From contig CANNAM010000001.1 in assembly GCA_947502595.1 (NCBI GenBank), positions 124,001 through 188,000 of the forward strand: 64,000 bases of DNA, given 5' to 3'. Source of the stretch: an uncultured Marinicella sp. Its GTDB lineage: Bacteria; Pseudomonadota; Gammaproteobacteria; Xanthomonadales; Marinicellaceae. Each line of letters begins with the position of its first letter. The stretch's first letter is position 1. A program made the position numbers and the translations under genes. Below, in pieces: positions 43,657-55,531 of this stretch. Below the pieces are notes generated by a model that worked only from the letters and a program-made list of their open reading frames with translations, searched no databases and was not told where the DNA came from.

Positions 43657-44091
43657 ATGGCTAAAAAAGTACAGTCGTACATTAAATTGCAAGTGCCTGC
43701 AGGTCAGGCCAATCCTTCACCACCAGTTGGTCCAGCTTTGGGTCAGCATGGTGTGAATATCATGGAATTTTGTAAAGCGTTCAATGCAAAAACTGGTGAC
43801 ACCGAGCAAGGTTTGCCAATTCCTGTAGTGATCACTGTTTATAATGACAGAAGTTTTACCTTCGTAACCAAAACACCTCCAGCAGCTGTGTTGTTGTTGA
43901 AGGCAGCTGGTATCAAGAAAGGCAGTGGTGTTCCAAATACCGATAAAGTTGCCAAAATTGGTCGTGCTGAGTTAGAAGAAATTGCAAAAATGAAAGAACC
44001 TGATTTGACTGCCGCCAGTATGGATGCTGCAGTAAGAACCATTGCTGGTACTGCACGCAGTATGGGTATTGAGACTGAGGGAGTGAACTGA
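43657..44091 (+). CDS. rplK: 50S ribosomal protein L11
   Basis: 144 aa. It has [25 protein letters not shown] near the N-terminus (here [16 protein letters not shown], 15-30), the thiopeptide-contact region, and the [15 protein letters not shown] stretch in the middle. It forms the GTPase-associated centre with L10/L7-L12. The start is ATG 43657 after GGAG; a TTG at 43639 in frame is rejected. The stop overlaps the rplA start by one base. Confidence 0.97.
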   Translation: MAKKVQSYIKLQVPAGQANPSPPVGPALGQHGVNIMEFCKAFNAKTGDTEQGLPIPVVITVYNDRSFTFVTKTPPAAVLLLKAAGIKKGSGVPNTDKVAKIGRAELEEIAKMKEPDLTAASMDAAVRTIAGTARSMGIETEGVN

Positions 44092-44780
44092 TGGCTGGTA
44101 AAAGAATTAAGTCGTTGAAAGCGCAAGTAGACAAGTTGAAAAAATACCAAATCTCTGAAGCTTTAGAGTTTGTTAAAAATAACACGTCTAAAAACTTTGA
44201 TGAAACAGTTGATGTGGCTATTCAATTGGGTGTGGATCCTAAGAAATCAGACCAAACTGTACGTGGTGCCACTGTGTTACCAAATGGTACTGGTAAATCT
44301 GTAAGAGTGGCAGTATTCGCTCAAGGTGAAAAAGCCGAAGAAGCCAAAGCTGCTGGTGCAGATGTGGTTGGTTTTGAAGATTTGGCTGCTGAAATCAAGC
44401 AAGGTAATATTGATTTTGACGTGGTGATTGCTGCGCCTGATGCTATGCGTGTAGTCGGTCAATTAGGTACCATCTTGGGCCCTAAAGGTTTGATGCCTAA
44501 CCCTAAAGTTGGCACTGTAACTCCTGATGTGGCTACAGCTGTTAAAAACAACAAATCTGGACAAGCCATGTACAGAATTGATAAAGCCGGTATCATTCAT
44601 ACGGTTTTAGGTAAAGCTTCTTTCACGCCTGAAGCGTTGATTGAAAACTTATCTGTTTTGTTGGCAGAGTTAAGCAAGAAAAAACCACCTACATCAAAAG
44701 GTAAATTTATTAAGAAAATCAGCATTTCATCTACGATGGGTGCTGGTGTTGAAATTGACCCTGTTTCTGTCGGACAGTAA
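44091..44780 (+). CDS. rplA: 50S ribosomal protein L1
   Basis: 229 aa. It has [20 protein letters not shown] in the middle and [18 protein letters not shown] (about 128-145), the L1 signature. It binds the 23S L1 stalk and, in the E. coli model, represses its own operon through the leader before rplK. The ATG overlaps the rplK stop (TGATGG), implying coupled translation. Confidence 0.97.
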   Translation: MAGKRIKSLKAQVDKLKKYQISEALEFVKNNTSKNFDETVDVAIQLGVDPKKSDQTVRGATVLPNGTGKSVRVAVFAQGEKAEEAKAAGADVVGFEDLAAEIKQGNIDFDVVIAAPDAMRVVGQLGTILGPKGLMPNPKVGTVTPDVATAVKNNKSGQAMYRIDKAGIIHTVLGKASFTPEALIENLSVLLAELSKKKPPTSKGKFIKKISISSTMGAGVEIDPVSVGQ

Positions 44781-45010
44781 TCGGGTTGTAAGAAATTTTG
44801 AGGGCTGCCGAGTGGTTTGACTGCTCGGCTGTCATCAAAGACCGTAGGTGTAGTGGTTCAATGTTGTTTAGTTGGCCGTTACTTAATTTCCTACGCAGAT
44901 GGTGCCCCAATACAGAATACTGTTTGGTCACCAAAATGGTCCCACTGTAGTCATGTATTGACTGCAATGGGTAATGAAGTACTGTAGCACATGCTGCATG
45001 AGCCTTTGGA
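44781..45010 (+). promoter_or_regulatory. L10 leader upstream of rplJL
   Basis: In this 237-base gap, ACCGTAGG (44841-44848) faces CCTACGCAGATGGT (44890-44903), which gives a stem interrupted on one side only, the kink-turn-like target expected for the L10(L12)4 complex. An upstream hairpin GCCGAG/CTCGGC (44807-44829) precedes it. The sequence and position match the L10 leader family of proteobacteria. It would let L10 repress rplJL translation. Confidence 0.75.
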
Positions 45011-45017
45011 GGTTATC

Positions 45018-45542
45018 ATGGCGCTCAATTTAGAGCAGAAAAAAGCTGTAGTCAGTGAAATTGCCAGTGTAGCACTAGATGCACACTCTTTGGTGGCAGC
45101 AGAATACCGTGGATCATCAGTCGATTTAATGACTGCCATGCGTTCTGATGCACGTAAAAGTGGTGTCTATTTAAGGGTTGCTAAAAACACTTTGGTTAAG
45201 CGTGCTGTTGAAGGAACAGAATATGAATGTATTCAAGATTCATTGGTTGGTCCTTTATTGTATGCGTTCAGTCAGGAAGATCCTGGTTGTGCCGCCCGTT
45301 TAATTAAAGAACACGCCAAAGAAAACGACATGCTTGAAGTTAAGTTCGTTTCTATTGGTGGTGCATTGTTGCCCGCATCGGAGTTAGCTCGACTAGCTTC
45401 CTTGCCTACTAAAGATCAAGCAATTGCAATGTTGATGTCTGTAATGAAGGCACCAGTAGAGAAATTTGTAAGAACTTTGGCAGAGCCACACGCAAAACTG
45501 ACCCGTACAATCGCAGCGATCAAAGATCAAAAAGCTGCATAA
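45018..45542 (+). CDS. rplJ: 50S ribosomal protein L10
   Basis: 174 aa. It starts [19 protein letters not shown], includes [18 protein letters not shown] (about 45-62) and ends in the helix that anchors L7/L12 dimers. The start is ATG 45018, seven bases after GGAGG; the upstream in-frame ATG at 44991 is rejected. It is regulated through the leader described above. Confidence 0.97.
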   Translation: MALNLEQKKAVVSEIASVALDAHSLVAAEYRGSSVDLMTAMRSDARKSGVYLRVAKNTLVKRAVEGTEYECIQDSLVGPLLYAFSQEDPGCAARLIKEHAKENDMLEVKFVSIGGALLPASELARLASLPTKDQAIAMLMSVMKAPVEKFVRTLAEPHAKLTRTIAAIKDQKAA

Positions 45543-45573
45543 GTAAAATACAAAACATTTTTGGAGAATTAAA

Positions 45574-45948
45574 ATGGCCGTATCAAAAGATGATATTTTA
45601 GAAGCAATCTCAGCAATGAGCGTAATGGACGTTGTTGAATTAATCGAAGCTATGGAAGAGAAGTTTGGTGTATCAGCTGCTGCTGCAGTTGCTGCTGCTC
45701 CTGCTGCCGCTGCTGCTGGTGAAGCTGCTGCTGAGCAAACTGAGTTTGACGTAATCTTAGCTGGTTTCGGTGACAAGAAAGTTGGTGTGATTAAAGCCGT
45801 ACGTGGCATCACTGGCTTGGGCTTAAAAGAAGCCAAAGAATTGGTAGAAAGCGCTCCTGCACCGATCAAAGAAGGTGTTGAGAAAGCTGAAGCCGAAGAC
45901 GTGAAAAAACAACTTGAAGAAGCAGGCGCATCTGTAGAGTTGAAATAA
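45574..45948 (+). CDS. rplL: 50S ribosomal protein L7/L12
   Basis: 124 aa. N-terminal dimerisation helix ([22 protein letters not shown], about 8-29), an Ala-rich hinge, and the C-terminal factor-binding domain with [20 protein letters not shown] (about 68-87). Ala runs in the hinge are normal for the family. It recruits EF-G and EF-Tu. Confidence 0.98.
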   Translation: MAVSKDDILEAISAMSVMDVVELIEAMEEKFGVSAAAAVAAAPAAAAAGEAAAEQTEFDVILAGFGDKKVGVIKAVRGITGLGLKEAKELVESAPAPIKEGVEKAEAEDVKKQLEEAGASVELK

Positions 45949-45971
45949 TTACCTAACGTAGTTAAAGCAAT

Positions 45972-46003
45972 CTAAAGGCTGGCAATTTCTTGTCGGCCTT
46001 TAG
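45972..46003 (+). promoter_or_regulatory. 14-bp hairpin between rplL and rpoB
   Basis: CTAAAGGCTGGCAA (45972-45985) pairs over all 14 positions (two wobbles) with 45990-46003 around TTTC. No T-run follows, so it is not a standard terminator. In E. coli this gap holds a partial terminator and an RNase III cut site that set the ratio of L7/L12 to RNA polymerase; this hairpin is the likely counterpart. Confidence 0.7.
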
Positions 46004-46112
46004 TCGCTTAATAAATAACAGTTTAATTGTGGCTATTTAAAAGCGTAAAAATATATATTAAATCAGCGAAATACTGCGGTGTTTTGCGTGCATGGTGAAG
46101 GTGACAAAAGCA

Positions 46113-49100
46113 ATGGGTTATACATTTACTGAGAAAAAAAGAATCAGAAAGGACTTTGGAAGTTCTTCAGCTGTACTGGATGTTCCTTACTTATTAGATA
46201 CTCAGGTTAAATCATTCAATGCCTTTTTAGGTGAGAATGACAAAGGCTTGAATGGTCTTAATGATGCATTGAATTCAATTTTTCCAATTGAAAGTTATTC
46301 TGGTTTTGCAAGATTAGAATACATCAGTGTCGGCGTTGAAGACCCCGAATTTGACGTATTGGAATGTAAATTGCGTGGTATGACGTATGCGGCCTCCATT
46401 CGTGCCAAAATTCAATTGGTGATTTATGATAAAGAGAAAAGCACCAAGAAAAAGAAAAAGGTTAAATTCATCAAGGAACAAAGTGTTTACTTAGGTGATT
46501 TGCCATTGATGACACCAACAGGCACCTTTGTAATCAACGGTACAGAACGTGTTATCGTTAATCAATTGCACCGTTCACCAGGTGTGTTCTTTGATCATGA
46601 TAAAGGCAAAACCCATTCATCAGGAAAGATTTTATATTCAGCACGTGTCATTCCATACCGTGGCTCTTGGTTGGACATGGAGTTCGATGCCAAAGACAGT
46701 GTTTATGTGCGAATAGACAGACGCAGAAAATTACCCGCTTCTATTTTATTGCGTGCCTTGGATTTCAACAACGAACAAATCTTGGATATGTTCTTTGAGA
46801 AAATCACCATCACTTTAAATAAAACCAACGCAAAAATGAAGTTGGTGCCAGAGCATATCAAAGGCGAAACATTTGGTTTTGATATCAAAGACGGCAAAGA
46901 AGTGATTGTTGAAGCTGGAAAAAGGATTACCGCAAGACACGAACGCAAACTTAAAAAATCAAGTTTGACTGCTTTGACATTGGAAGACAGTTACTTGTTA
47001 GAAAAGATATTGGCCAGCAACGTCATCGATAAAGAAACCGGTGAAATTTTGATGCCTGCCAATACAGTGGTTACTGAAGAAGTATTGGAAAAATTACGTG
47101 ATGCTGGCGTTAAGTCTTTTGACATCATTTTTGTCAATGATTTAGACCGTGGTGCGTACATGTCAAATACATTGAACATTGATCCAACCACCACGCCAGA
47201 AGAAGCATTGATTGAAATTTATCGCATGATGCGCCCAGGTGAGCCACCGACTGAAGAAGCATCGCGTGCTTTGTTTGAAGGTTTGTTCTTCGCCAAAGAG
47301 CGTTATGACTTATCAGCTGTAGGTCGCATGAAATTTAACATGCGTCTGGGCATTGATGAAGTTGAAGGTGCTGGCACCCTCAGCAAAGAAGACATCGTTG
47401 CGGTAATGAAAGAATTGGTAAATATCAGAAATGGTATTGGTCAAGTAGATGACATCGATCACTTGGGCAACAGACGCGTGCGTTCAGTGGGTGAAATGGC
47501 TGAGAATGTTTTCCGTGTCGGATTGGTGCGTGTACAGCGTGCAGTGAAAGAACGTTTAACAGTGGCAGAGTCTGAAGGTTTAACACCACAAGATTTAATC
47601 AATGCAAAACCTATTTCAGCAGCCATCAAAGAATTCTTTGGTTCGAACCAACTGTCTCAGTTTATGGATCAAAACAATCCATTGTCTGAAATCACCCACA
47701 AACGTCGAGTGTCGGCTTTAGGGCCAGGTGGTTTGACTCGTGAACGTGCTGGTTTTGAAGTGCGTGACGTGCATCCAACGCATTATGGTAGGTTGTGTCC
47801 AATTGAAACGCCAGAGGGACCAAACATTGGTTTGATTAACTCGATGGCCGTATACTCAAGAACCAATGATTATGGTTTCTTGGAAACACCTTATAGAAAA
47901 GTAAACAACGGTAAAGTGACTGATGAAATTGTGTATTTGTCAGCCATTCAGGATTCTGATAATCCGATCGCGCAAAACAGTGCGAATTTAGATAAAAACG
48001 GTCGTTTCACTGATGAGTTCATTATTTGTCGTCACAAAGGTGAAGTGGTATTAAAGCAAGCCCAAGAGATTTCCTATATGGACGTTTCAGAGAAACAAAT
48101 TGTTTCTGTGGCTGCGGCTTTGATTCCATTCCTAGAGCACGATGATGCCAACCGGGCATTGATGGGTTCTAACATGCAACGCCAAGCAGTGCCTACATTA
48201 AAAGCCGACAAGCCTTTGGTTGGTACCGGTATGGAGCGCATCGTATCGCGTGACTCCGGTGTGACCGTGATGGCCAAGCGCGGTGGTGTGGTAGAGATTT
48301 CTGATGCGGGTCGCATAGTGGTTCGAGTTGATCAGTCTGAAATTGGCGAAAAAGATCCTGGCGTTGATATTTATAATTTAATTAAATACATGCGTTCAAA
48401 TCAGAACACCTGTGTCAACCAACGTCCGATTGTTAAAGTTGGTGACGTGATTGCTGCTGGTGATGTTTTGGCTGATGGCCCATCTACTGATTTAGGTGAG
48501 TTGGCTTTAGGTCAAAACATGTTGGTTGCCTTCATGCCATGGAACGGTTACAACTTTGAGGATTCGATTCTGATTTCAGAACGGGTTGTTAAAGAAGATC
48601 GATTGACCACCATTCACATTGAAGAACTGACCTGTATTGCTCGTGATACCAAGTTGGGTTCTGAGGAAATCACTGCCGACATACCAAACATCAGTGAAGG
48701 TACGTTAACCAAGCTTGATGATTCAGGTATTGTGTATGTGGGTGCTGAAGTTGGTCCTGGTGATATTTTGGTGGGTAAAGTAACGCCTAAAGGTGAAACG
48801 CAATTAACCCCAGAAGAAAAACTGCTGAGAGCCATTTTCGGTGAAAAAGCATTGGATGTTAAAGACTCTTCTTTGCGGGTTAAATCAGGTACCAGTGGTA
48901 CTGTTATTGATGTACAAGTTTATACCCGTGAGGGCATCGAGAAAGGTTCGCGTGCTGAGCGCATAGAGCAAGATGACATTGAAAAAGTACGCAATGACTT
49001 GAACGATCAGTTCAGAATCATGCGCACCGTAATTCATCAACGTATTCAAGAGTTGTTGGTAGGTGCCAAAGTGGCCAAAGCCCCAGGCTTGAAAAAAGGC

Positions 49101-50180
49101 GATGTGATTGAAGCGGCTTATTTTGAGACTTTAGAGTTAGACCAATGGTTTGATATCAAACCTCAAGACAATGCATTGGCTGAACAAATGGACGCATTGG
49201 CTGAGCAAATCACTGAGCAAAGAGCTATTTTCGATAAACGCTTTGAAGAGAAGAAAGCCAAAATTTCTAAGGGTGACGATTTAGCCCCTGGTGTGTTGAA
49301 AATGGTTAAGGTTTATCTGGCGGTTAAACGACGCATTCAGCCTGGCGACAAAATGGCTGGCCGTCACGGTAACAAAGGTGTGATTTCGATGATCGTACCA
49401 GAAGAAGACATGCCGTATGATGAAAATGGCCGTCCAGTTGATGTTTGTTTGAACCCATTGGGTGTACCGTCACGGATGAACATTGGGCAAATTCTAGAAG
49501 TTCATCTAGGTATGGCTGCACGTGGTTTGGGCTATCAGATAGAGAAGATGCTTGAAGAAAAAGCCACCATTGCGAAAATGAAAGACTTTTTGACAGAGAT
49601 ATACAACATCGATGGTCCTGGTAAAGTCAGCTTTTCGAGCTTCAGTAAAGATGAAGTGATGGAATTGGCGCACAACCTCAAAGGTGGTGTACCTATGGCA
49701 ACACCAGTATTTGACGGTGCCAAAGAAGAGCACATCAGAAAATTGTTAAGCTTAGCTGGCTTGTCTGAAGATGGACAAACCACATTGTTTGATGGTCGAA
49801 CTGGTAAGAAGTTTGATCGCAAAGTCACGGTTGGTTACATGTACATGTTGAAATTGAACCATTTAATTGATGACAAAATGCATGCCCGATCTACAGGACC
49901 TTATTCACTGGTTACGCAACAACCATTGGGCGGTAAAGCTCAATTTGGTGGGCAAAGATTTGGTGAGATGGAGGTATGGGCCTTAGAAGCCTATGGCGCA
50001 GCTTACACCTTACAAGAAATGCTGACTGTTAAATCCGATGATGTTCAAGGCCGTAATGCCACATACAAAAACATTGTTGATGGTAATCACAACACAGTTT
50101 CAGGTATTCCTGAATCATTCAATGTTCTGGTCAAAGAGGTTCGCGCCTTAGGTTTGAACATGGAATTGGTAAACGACTGA
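46113..50180 (+). CDS. rpoB: DNA-directed RNA polymerase subunit beta
   Basis: 1355 aa (E. coli 1342). The start is ATG 46113, giving [16 protein letters not shown] as in E. coli and preceded by AAGGTG nine bases upstream; the frame extends to 46092 but the extra seven residues are not conserved. The rifampicin cluster at about 510-545 reads [20 protein letters not shown] and [11 protein letters not shown], with the usual susceptible Gln, Asp, His and Ser, so wild-type sensitivity is expected. The C-terminal [20 protein letters not shown] is intact. Confidence 0.97.
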   Translation: MGYTFTEKKRIRKDFGSSSAVLDVPYLLDTQVKSFNAFLGENDKGLNGLNDALNSIFPIESYSGFARLEYISVGVEDPEFDVLECKLRGMTYAASIRAKIQLVIYDKEKSTKKKKKVKFIKEQSVYLGDLPLMTPTGTFVINGTERVIVNQLHRSPGVFFDHDKGKTHSSGKILYSARVIPYRGSWLDMEFDAKDSVYVRIDRRRKLPASILLRALDFNNEQILDMFFEKITITLNKTNAKMKLVPEHIKGETFGFDIKDGKEVIVEAGKRITARHERKLKKSSLTALTLEDSYLLEKILASNVIDKETGEILMPANTVVTEEVLEKLRDAGVKSFDIIFVNDLDRGAYMSNTLNIDPTTTPEEALIEIYRMMRPGEPPTEEASRALFEGLFFAKERYDLSAVGRMKFNMRLGIDEVEGAGTLSKEDIVAVMKELVNIRNGIGQVDDIDHLGNRRVRSVGEMAENVFRVGLVRVQRAVKERLTVAESEGLTPQDLINAKPISAAIKEFFGSNQLSQFMDQNNPLSEITHKRRVSALGPGGLTRERAGFEVRDVHPTHYGRLCPIETPEGPNIGLINSMAVYSRTNDYGFLETPYRKVNNGKVTDEIVYLSAIQDSDNPIAQNSANLDKNGRFTDEFIICRHKGEVVLKQAQEISYMDVSEKQIVSVAAALIPFLEHDDANRALMGSNMQRQAVPTLKADKPLVGTGMERIVSRDSGVTVMAKRGGVVEISDAGRIVVRVDQSEIGEKDPGVDIYNLIKYMRSNQNTCVNQRPIVKVGDVIAAGDVLADGPSTDLGELALGQNMLVAFMPWNGYNFEDSILISERVVKEDRLTTIHIEELTCIARDTKLGSEEITADIPNISEGTLTKLDDSGIVYVGAEVGPGDILVGKVTPKGETQLTPEEKLLRAIFGEKALDVKDSSLRVKSGTSGTVIDVQVYTREGIEKGSRAERIEQDDIEKVRNDLNDQFRIMRTVIHQRIQELLVGAKVAKAPGLKKGDVIEAAYFETLELDQWFDIKPQDNALAEQMDALAEQITEQRAIFDKRFEEKKAKISKGDDLAPGVLKMVKVYLAVKRRIQPGDKMAGRHGNKGVISMIVPEEDMPYDENGRPVDVCLNPLGVPSRMNIGQILEVHLGMAARGLGYQIEKMLEEKATIAKMKDFLTEIYNIDGPGKVSFSSFSKDEVMELAHNLKGGVPMATPVFDGAKEEHIRKLLSLAGLSEDGQTTLFDGRTGKKFDRKVTVGYMYMLKLNHLIDDKMHARSTGPYSLVTQQPLGGKAQFGGQRFGEMEVWALEAYGAAYTLQEMLTVKSDDVQGRNATYKNIVDGNHNTVSGIPESFNVLVKEVRALGLNMELVND

Positions 50181-50195
50181 GTCTAGGAGAAAAAC

Positions 50196-53100
50196 ATGAA
50201 AGATTTGATTAAATTATTTAATCCTAAAAAAGAGATCCAAGACTTTAACTCTATTAAAGTCTCATTGGCACCGCCTGAGTTGATCCGTTCTTGGTCGTAT
50301 GGTGAGGTGAAAAAGCCTGAAACCATTAACTACAGAACTTTCAAACCTGAACGCGATGGCTTGTTTTGTGCTGCTGTATTTGGACCTATTAAAGACTATG
50401 AGTGTTTATGTGGTAAGTACAAGCGCATGAAGCACCGCGGTGTGGTTTGTGAGAAATGTGGTACTGAAGTAACCATGACAAAAGTGCGTCGTGAGCGCAT
50501 GGGTCACATTGAGTTGGCCAGTCCTGTGGCACACATTTGGTTCCTGAAATCATTGCCGTCTCGAATTGGTTTGATGTTGGATATGACCTTGCGCGAAATT
50601 GAGCGCATCTTATACTTTGAATCATTTGTAGTGACTGATCCAGGTATGACTGATCTAGAAAAAGGTTCATTGTTAACTGATGAGCAATATGCGCAAGCAA
50701 TTGAAAGTTGGGGTGATGAATTCAAAGCCTTGATGGGCGCAGAAGCGATATATTCATTGTTAGAAGAAATTGACATCAATGCAGAGTTGGTGCAGTTGCA
50801 TGAAGACATTGAGTCAACAAAATCAGCCACAAAAATCAAAAGATTGTCTAAGCGCATCGCTTTGTATGATGCTTTCAATAAATCAGGCAACAAACCAGAG
50901 CACATGATCTTAACTGTGTTGCCAATTTTGCCACCAGATTTACGTCCGTTGGTGCCATTGGATGGCGGTCGTTTTGCTACATCTGATTTGAATGATTTGT
51001 ACCGCCGTGTGATAAACCGCAACAACCGTTTGAAGCGTTTGTTGGACTTACATGCACCAGACATCATTGTGCGCAATGAAAAACGCATGTTACAGGAGTC
51101 TGTGGATGCCTTGTTGGATAACGGCCGCCGTGGACGAGCTGTTACTGGCTCTAATCGCAGACCATTGAAATCTTTGGCTGACATGATCAAAGGTAAACAA
51201 GGTCGTTTCCGTCAAAACTTATTGGGTAAGCGAGTTGACTACTCTGGTCGTTCAGTGATCGTTGTAGGTCCAACCTTGCGTTTACATCAGTGTGGTTTAC
51301 CGAAAAAGATGGCTTTGGAATTATTCAAGCCGTTTATTCTGGGTCGTTTATTAAAAGACGGTTTTGTTTCAACCATTAAAGCTGCTAAGCGATCAGTTGA
51401 TGCGGAAACACCAGAAGTTTGGGATATTCTTGAGCAAGTGATTCGTGAGCATCCGATTTTATTGAATCGTGCACCTACTTTGCATAGATTGGGTATTCAA
51501 GCATTTGAACCTGTACTGATTGAAGGTAAAGCGATTCAACTGCATCCGTTGGTTTGTACTGCATTCAACGCCGACTTTGATGGTGACCAAATGGCGGTCC
51601 ATGTACCATTGTCTATCGAAGCACAGTTGGAAGCACGTACTTTGATGATGTCGACCAACAATATCTTGTCACCTGCTTCAGGTGAGCCGATCATCGTTCC
51701 TTCACAAGACGTGGTCTTGGGTCTGTACTACATGACTCGTGCTTTGATTAATAAGCAAGGCGAGGGCATGATCTTTTCTGATTGGGGTGAAGTCAATCGG
51801 GCTTATCAAAATGGTCATGTTTCGTTGCAAGCTTTGATCAAAGTCAGATTAACAACCACAGATGAAGAAAGTGGCACCGAGTCAACAAACTTGGTAGAAA
51901 CTACAGTTGGTCGTGCTATTTTGGCCGACATACTGCCAAAAGGTTTGGACTTCAAATACATGAACCAAACCCTGAATAAGAAAGCCATCTCTAATTTATT
52001 GAATGAGTGTTACCATCGCTTGGGTACCAAGGCGACTGTTATTTTTGCTGACCAATTGATGTACACAGGTTTCCGTTACTCTACTGTGGCAGGTATTTCT
52101 ATTGGTATCACAGATTTAATCATTCCAGATGCCAAAAAAGTTATCTTGGAAGAAGCTGATAAAGAAGTGCTGAAAATTCAAGAACAATACACCACAGGTC
52201 TTGTGACAGCTGGTGAGCGTTATAACAAAGTGGTCGACATTTGGTCTAAAGCCAATGAGGAAGTGGCCAATGCCATGATGGCCGTACTGGGTAAAGATGA
52301 AGTTGAGGATAAAGACGGTAATTTAGTTTACCAAGACTCAATGAACTCAGTATTTATTATGGCCGATTCTGGCGCCAGGGGTTCACAAGCTCAAATGCGT
52401 CAGTTATCTGGTATGCGTGGTTTGATGGCTAAGCCGGACGGTTCGATTATTGAAACACCGATTAAAGCCAACTTCCGTGAAGGTTTGGACGTGATGCAGT
52501 ACTTCTCGTCTACCCATGGTGCACGTAAAGGTTTGGCCGATACTGCATTGAAAACCGCCAACTCTGGTTACTTAACCCGTCGTTTGGTTGATGTGGCACA
52601 AGACGTGGTCATCACCGAAGTTGATTGTGGCACCACTGAAGGTTTAGCGATGCAGCCCATAGTTGATGGTGGTGAAGTGATTGAGACTTTGGCAGAACGT
52701 GTGCTGGGTCGTGTGGTTGCTGTTGATGTGGAAAATGCCAAAGGCGAAACCATCATTGAAGCAGGCACCCTGATTGGTGATGAAAGTTTAGCAATAATCG
52801 AGTCCAATGGTTTGGATACTTTGATGGTTCGATCGCCGATCAGTTGTGAGTCTTCATTCGGTATATGTGCCCAATGTTACGGTCGTGATTTATCCCGTGG
52901 TCATCGAGTCAATATTGGTGAGGCTGTTGGTGTAATGGCGGCCCAATCAATTGGTGAGCCAGGTACACAATTGACCATGAGAACCTTCCACATTGGTGGT
53001 GCGGCTTCTAAGTCTGCTTCATCGGATCATGTGCAAGTGAAATCTGATGGTACCATCCGCATGCACAACATCAAGCATGTAATGAACACAGATAAAAAAC

Positions 53101-54443
53101 TGGTGTCAATTTCACGTTCAGGTGAGATATCAGTGATTGAAAAGTCTGGTAAAGAAAAAGAACGCTATAAAGTACCTTACGGTGCTGTGATCAATGTCAA
53201 AGACAATGATTCTGTACAAGCAGGTGATACGATTGTTAACTGGGACCCGCACACACACCCGATTGTTTCTGAGGTGGCTGGTCGAGTCGCATTGAGTGAC
53301 TTTAAAGACGGTGTTACGGTAGAAGAAAAACTGGATGAATTGACTGGTTTAACCAGCTTTATTATCACCGATCCGAAACAACGTGGCGCAGCTGGTAAAG
53401 ATTTGCGTCCAATGGTTCGTATTGAAGACAAGAAAGGCAACCCCATCATGATTCCAGGATCAGAGGTGCCAGCACAGTACTTCTTGCCACCAGGTGCGGT
53501 AATTAATATTCAAAACGGCCAAGATGTGGCGGTTGGTGACTTCTTAGCGAGAATTCCACAAGCTTCGTCTAAAACCCGTGACATCACCGGTGGTTTGCCA
53601 CGAGTTGCTGATTTATTCGAAGCGCGTAAGCCTAAAGATCCAGCCATTCAAGCTGAAACGTCTGGTATCGTTAGCTTTGGCAAGGACACCAAAGGTAAAA
53701 ATCGCTTGGTCATAACCCAGACAGATGGTGAGAAAGTTGAAGCTTTGATTCCAAAATGGCGTCAAATCATAGTATTTGAAGGTGAGCATGTTGAGAAAGG
53801 TGATGTGGTGGTTGAAGGTGAACCTAATCCACATGACATCTTGCGCTTACAAGGTGTGATTGCATTGGCCTCTTACTTGGTTAACGAAATCCAAGATGTT
53901 TACCGATTACAAGGTGTAAAAATCAACGACAAGCACATTGAATGTATCATTCGTCAGATGTTGCGTAAAGTTGAGATTGTTGAGCCAGGTGATTCTGATT
54001 ATTTGAAAACCACTCAGTTGACTTACAAGGAAGTGATGAAAACCAACCGTGAAATTGTTAAACAAGACGGTTTGGCAGCCACTTTTGAGATCTTGTTATT
54101 GGGTATCACCAAGGCCTCATTGGCCACTGATTCATTCATCTCTGCGGCTTCATTCCAAGAAACCACACGTGTGTTGACTGAAGCTTCAGTTAAAGGCACT
54201 AAAGATTACTTGCGTGGACTGAAGGAGAATGTAATTGTTGGTCGTTTGATTCCAGCTGGAACTGGTCTTTCTTATCACCAAGATCAAAAGCAGTCAAAAG
54301 AAGCGGAGTTACAGTCAGAGTTACAAGCCATGGTCAGCGAAACGGCCAACCAAGGTGGTGGTGCAGTTGATTCAGAGCAAGCACTGATGGATCAATTAAG
54401 CCAGTTGGATGACAGTGATCCTAAAGTCGACGAAAGCGAGTGA
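50196..54443 (+). CDS. rpoC: DNA-directed RNA polymerase subunit beta'
   Basis: 1415 aa (E. coli 1407). N-terminal zinc site [13 protein letters not shown] with VCEKCG (about 70-88), catalytic NADFDGDQM (about 458-466) with the three Mg-binding Asp, bridge helix and trigger loop region ([20 protein letters not shown]), and second zinc site [13 protein letters not shown] (about 886-898). It starts 15 bases after rpoB with GGAG. The C-terminal tail is Gln/Ser/Asp-rich. Confidence 0.98.
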   Translation: MKDLIKLFNPKKEIQDFNSIKVSLAPPELIRSWSYGEVKKPETINYRTFKPERDGLFCAAVFGPIKDYECLCGKYKRMKHRGVVCEKCGTEVTMTKVRRERMGHIELASPVAHIWFLKSLPSRIGLMLDMTLREIERILYFESFVVTDPGMTDLEKGSLLTDEQYAQAIESWGDEFKALMGAEAIYSLLEEIDINAELVQLHEDIESTKSATKIKRLSKRIALYDAFNKSGNKPEHMILTVLPILPPDLRPLVPLDGGRFATSDLNDLYRRVINRNNRLKRLLDLHAPDIIVRNEKRMLQESVDALLDNGRRGRAVTGSNRRPLKSLADMIKGKQGRFRQNLLGKRVDYSGRSVIVVGPTLRLHQCGLPKKMALELFKPFILGRLLKDGFVSTIKAAKRSVDAETPEVWDILEQVIREHPILLNRAPTLHRLGIQAFEPVLIEGKAIQLHPLVCTAFNADFDGDQMAVHVPLSIEAQLEARTLMMSTNNILSPASGEPIIVPSQDVVLGLYYMTRALINKQGEGMIFSDWGEVNRAYQNGHVSLQALIKVRLTTTDEESGTESTNLVETTVGRAILADILPKGLDFKYMNQTLNKKAISNLLNECYHRLGTKATVIFADQLMYTGFRYSTVAGISIGITDLIIPDAKKVILEEADKEVLKIQEQYTTGLVTAGERYNKVVDIWSKANEEVANAMMAVLGKDEVEDKDGNLVYQDSMNSVFIMADSGARGSQAQMRQLSGMRGLMAKPDGSIIETPIKANFREGLDVMQYFSSTHGARKGLADTALKTANSGYLTRRLVDVAQDVVITEVDCGTTEGLAMQPIVDGGEVIETLAERVLGRVVAVDVENAKGETIIEAGTLIGDESLAIIESNGLDTLMVRSPISCESSFGICAQCYGRDLSRGHRVNIGEAVGVMAAQSIGEPGTQLTMRTFHIGGAASKSASSDHVQVKSDGTIRMHNIKHVMNTDKKLVSISRSGEISVIEKSGKEKERYKVPYGAVINVKDNDSVQAGDTIVNWDPHTHPIVSEVAGRVALSDFKDGVTVEEKLDELTGLTSFIITDPKQRGAAGKDLRPMVRIEDKKGNPIMIPGSEVPAQYFLPPGAVINIQNGQDVAVGDFLARIPQASSKTRDITGGLPRVADLFEARKPKDPAIQAETSGIVSFGKDTKGKNRLVITQTDGEKVEALIPKWRQIIVFEGEHVEKGDVVVEGEPNPHDILRLQGVIALASYLVNEIQDVYRLQGVKINDKHIECIIRQMLRKVEIVEPGDSDYLKTTQLTYKEVMKTNREIVKQDGLAATFEILLLGITKASLATDSFISAASFQETTRVLTEASVKGTKDYLRGLKENVIVGRLIPAGTGLSYHQDQKQSKEAELQSELQAMVSETANQGGGAVDSEQALMDQLSQLDDSDPKVDESE

Positions 54444-54497
54444 TATAAACGCTTGACAAGGTGCAGGTTTGAGTCCTCAAAAAACTTGAATCTGTAC

Positions 54498-54526
54498 TTG
54501 ACTATTTTGGGGTAAAAAACTAAAAT
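54498..54526 (+). promoter_or_regulatory. predicted promoter of the str operon
   Basis: TTGACT (54498-54503), a 17-base spacer and TAAAAT (54521-54526) lie in the rpoC-rpsL gap. A start site near 54533 would put the hairpin at 54542 into the first bases of the transcript. By eye, no competing promoter is stronger; an isolated TTGACA at 54453 has no -10. Confidence 0.55.
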
Positions 54527-54541
54527 CCCCGTTCTTATTTT

Positions 54542-54579
54542 CGGCAGGCCGGCATAAACTGGCCTGTCGTTTATTTTTT
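54542..54579 (+). terminator. terminator/attenuator hairpin between rpoC and rpsL
   Basis: CGGCAGGCC (54542-54550) pairs with GGCCTGTCG (54561-54569) around a 10-base loop, followed by TTTATTTTTT. It probably ends the rpoBC transcript; because it lies downstream of the predicted str promoter it could also attenuate it. Confidence 0.75.
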
Positions 54580-54641
54580 AAGAGGTTTCTATTCTGGCTA
54601 ATGGCTTGTTTGGGAATCTTTCTACAAGGTAAATTTTGCAT

Positions 54642-55013
54642 ATGGCAACAGTAAATCAATTGGTTCGTAAACCAAGAAAAGACAAGATATATAAAACAAG
54701 TGTGCCTGCTTTAGAAGCATGTCCGCAGCGTAGGGGTGTGTGTTCTCGTGTTTACACGACTACACCTAAAAAACCTAACTCGGCATTGCGTAAAGTGGCT
54801 CGTGTCAGATTAACTAATGGCTATGAAGTAACCAGTTACATCGGTGGTGAAGGACATAATTTGCAAGAACACTCTATCGTTTTGATCAGGGGTGGTCGTG
54901 TGAAAGACTTACCAGGTGTGCGGTACCACATTGTACGTGGTGCTTTGGATACTGCTGGCGTGAATGACCGTAAACAAGGTCGTTCTAAATATGGTACTAA
55001 GCGACCCAAATAA
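54642..55013 (+). CDS. rpsL: 30S ribosomal protein S12
   Basis: 123 aa. [11 protein letters not shown] at the start, [18 protein letters not shown] (about 40-57) and [17 protein letters not shown] (about 84-100). The two Lys that determine streptomycin response (in PKKPNS and RVKDLPG) are wild type. The start is ATG 54642; the frame begins two codons earlier. An AAGGT site is 12 bases upstream. Confidence 0.98.
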   Translation: MATVNQLVRKPRKDKIYKTSVPALEACPQRRGVCSRVYTTTPKKPNSALRKVARVRLTNGYEVTSYIGGEGHNLQEHSIVLIRGGRVKDLPGVRYHIVRGALDTAGVNDRKQGRSKYGTKRPK

Positions 55014-55033
55014 TAATCAAATAGGTTATAGAG

Positions 55034-55504
55034 ATGTCTAGAAAAAATAGTAATTTTAAACGTGATGTGTTGCCTGATCCTAAGTATGGATCTGAGTTGA
55101 TCAGTAAGTACATCAACATGGTCATGAAAAGTGGTAAAAAATCTGTGGCCGAGAAAATCGTCTATGGTGCCATGGCAAAAATGACTGAAAAAGAGTCAGG
55201 TGATGCGGTTGAATTGACGCAACAAGCTTTGGAAAAAGTTAAGCCTATGGTTGAGGTTAAATCTCGCCGCGTAGGTGGTGCCACTTACCAAGTGCCTGTT
55301 GAAGTGCGTCCAAGACGTCAAATGGCTTTGGCCATGCGTTGGTTGATTGATGCTGCGCGTAAGCGTGGTGAAGCTGACATGCCAAGTAAGTTGGCTGGCG
55401 AAATGTTGGATGCGCTGCATGATCGCGGTGCTGCCATGAAACGCAGAGAAGAAGTGCACAAAATGGCTGAAGCCAACCGTGCGTTTGCTCATTACCGTTG
55501 GTAA
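55034..55504 (+). CDS. rpsG: 30S ribosomal protein S7
   Basis: 156 aa, the common bacterial length without the E. coli K-12 tail. It shows [24 protein letters not shown] near the start (here [17 protein letters not shown]) and AFAHYRW at the end. It nucleates 30S head assembly and in the E. coli model represses the str operon. Confidence 0.98.
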   Translation: MSRKNSNFKRDVLPDPKYGSELISKYINMVMKSGKKSVAEKIVYGAMAKMTEKESGDAVELTQQALEKVKPMVEVKSRRVGGATYQVPVEVRPRRQMALAMRWLIDAARKRGEADMPSKLAGEMLDALHDRGAAMKRREEVHKMAEANRAFAHYRW

Positions 55505-55531
55505 TCTGCGACTTAAGGAAAGGATATTGAA

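Noticed and set aside
45670-45740. Run of GCT/GCA codons that looks like a microsatellite
   Set aside because: It encodes the Ala-rich hinge normal for L7/L12.
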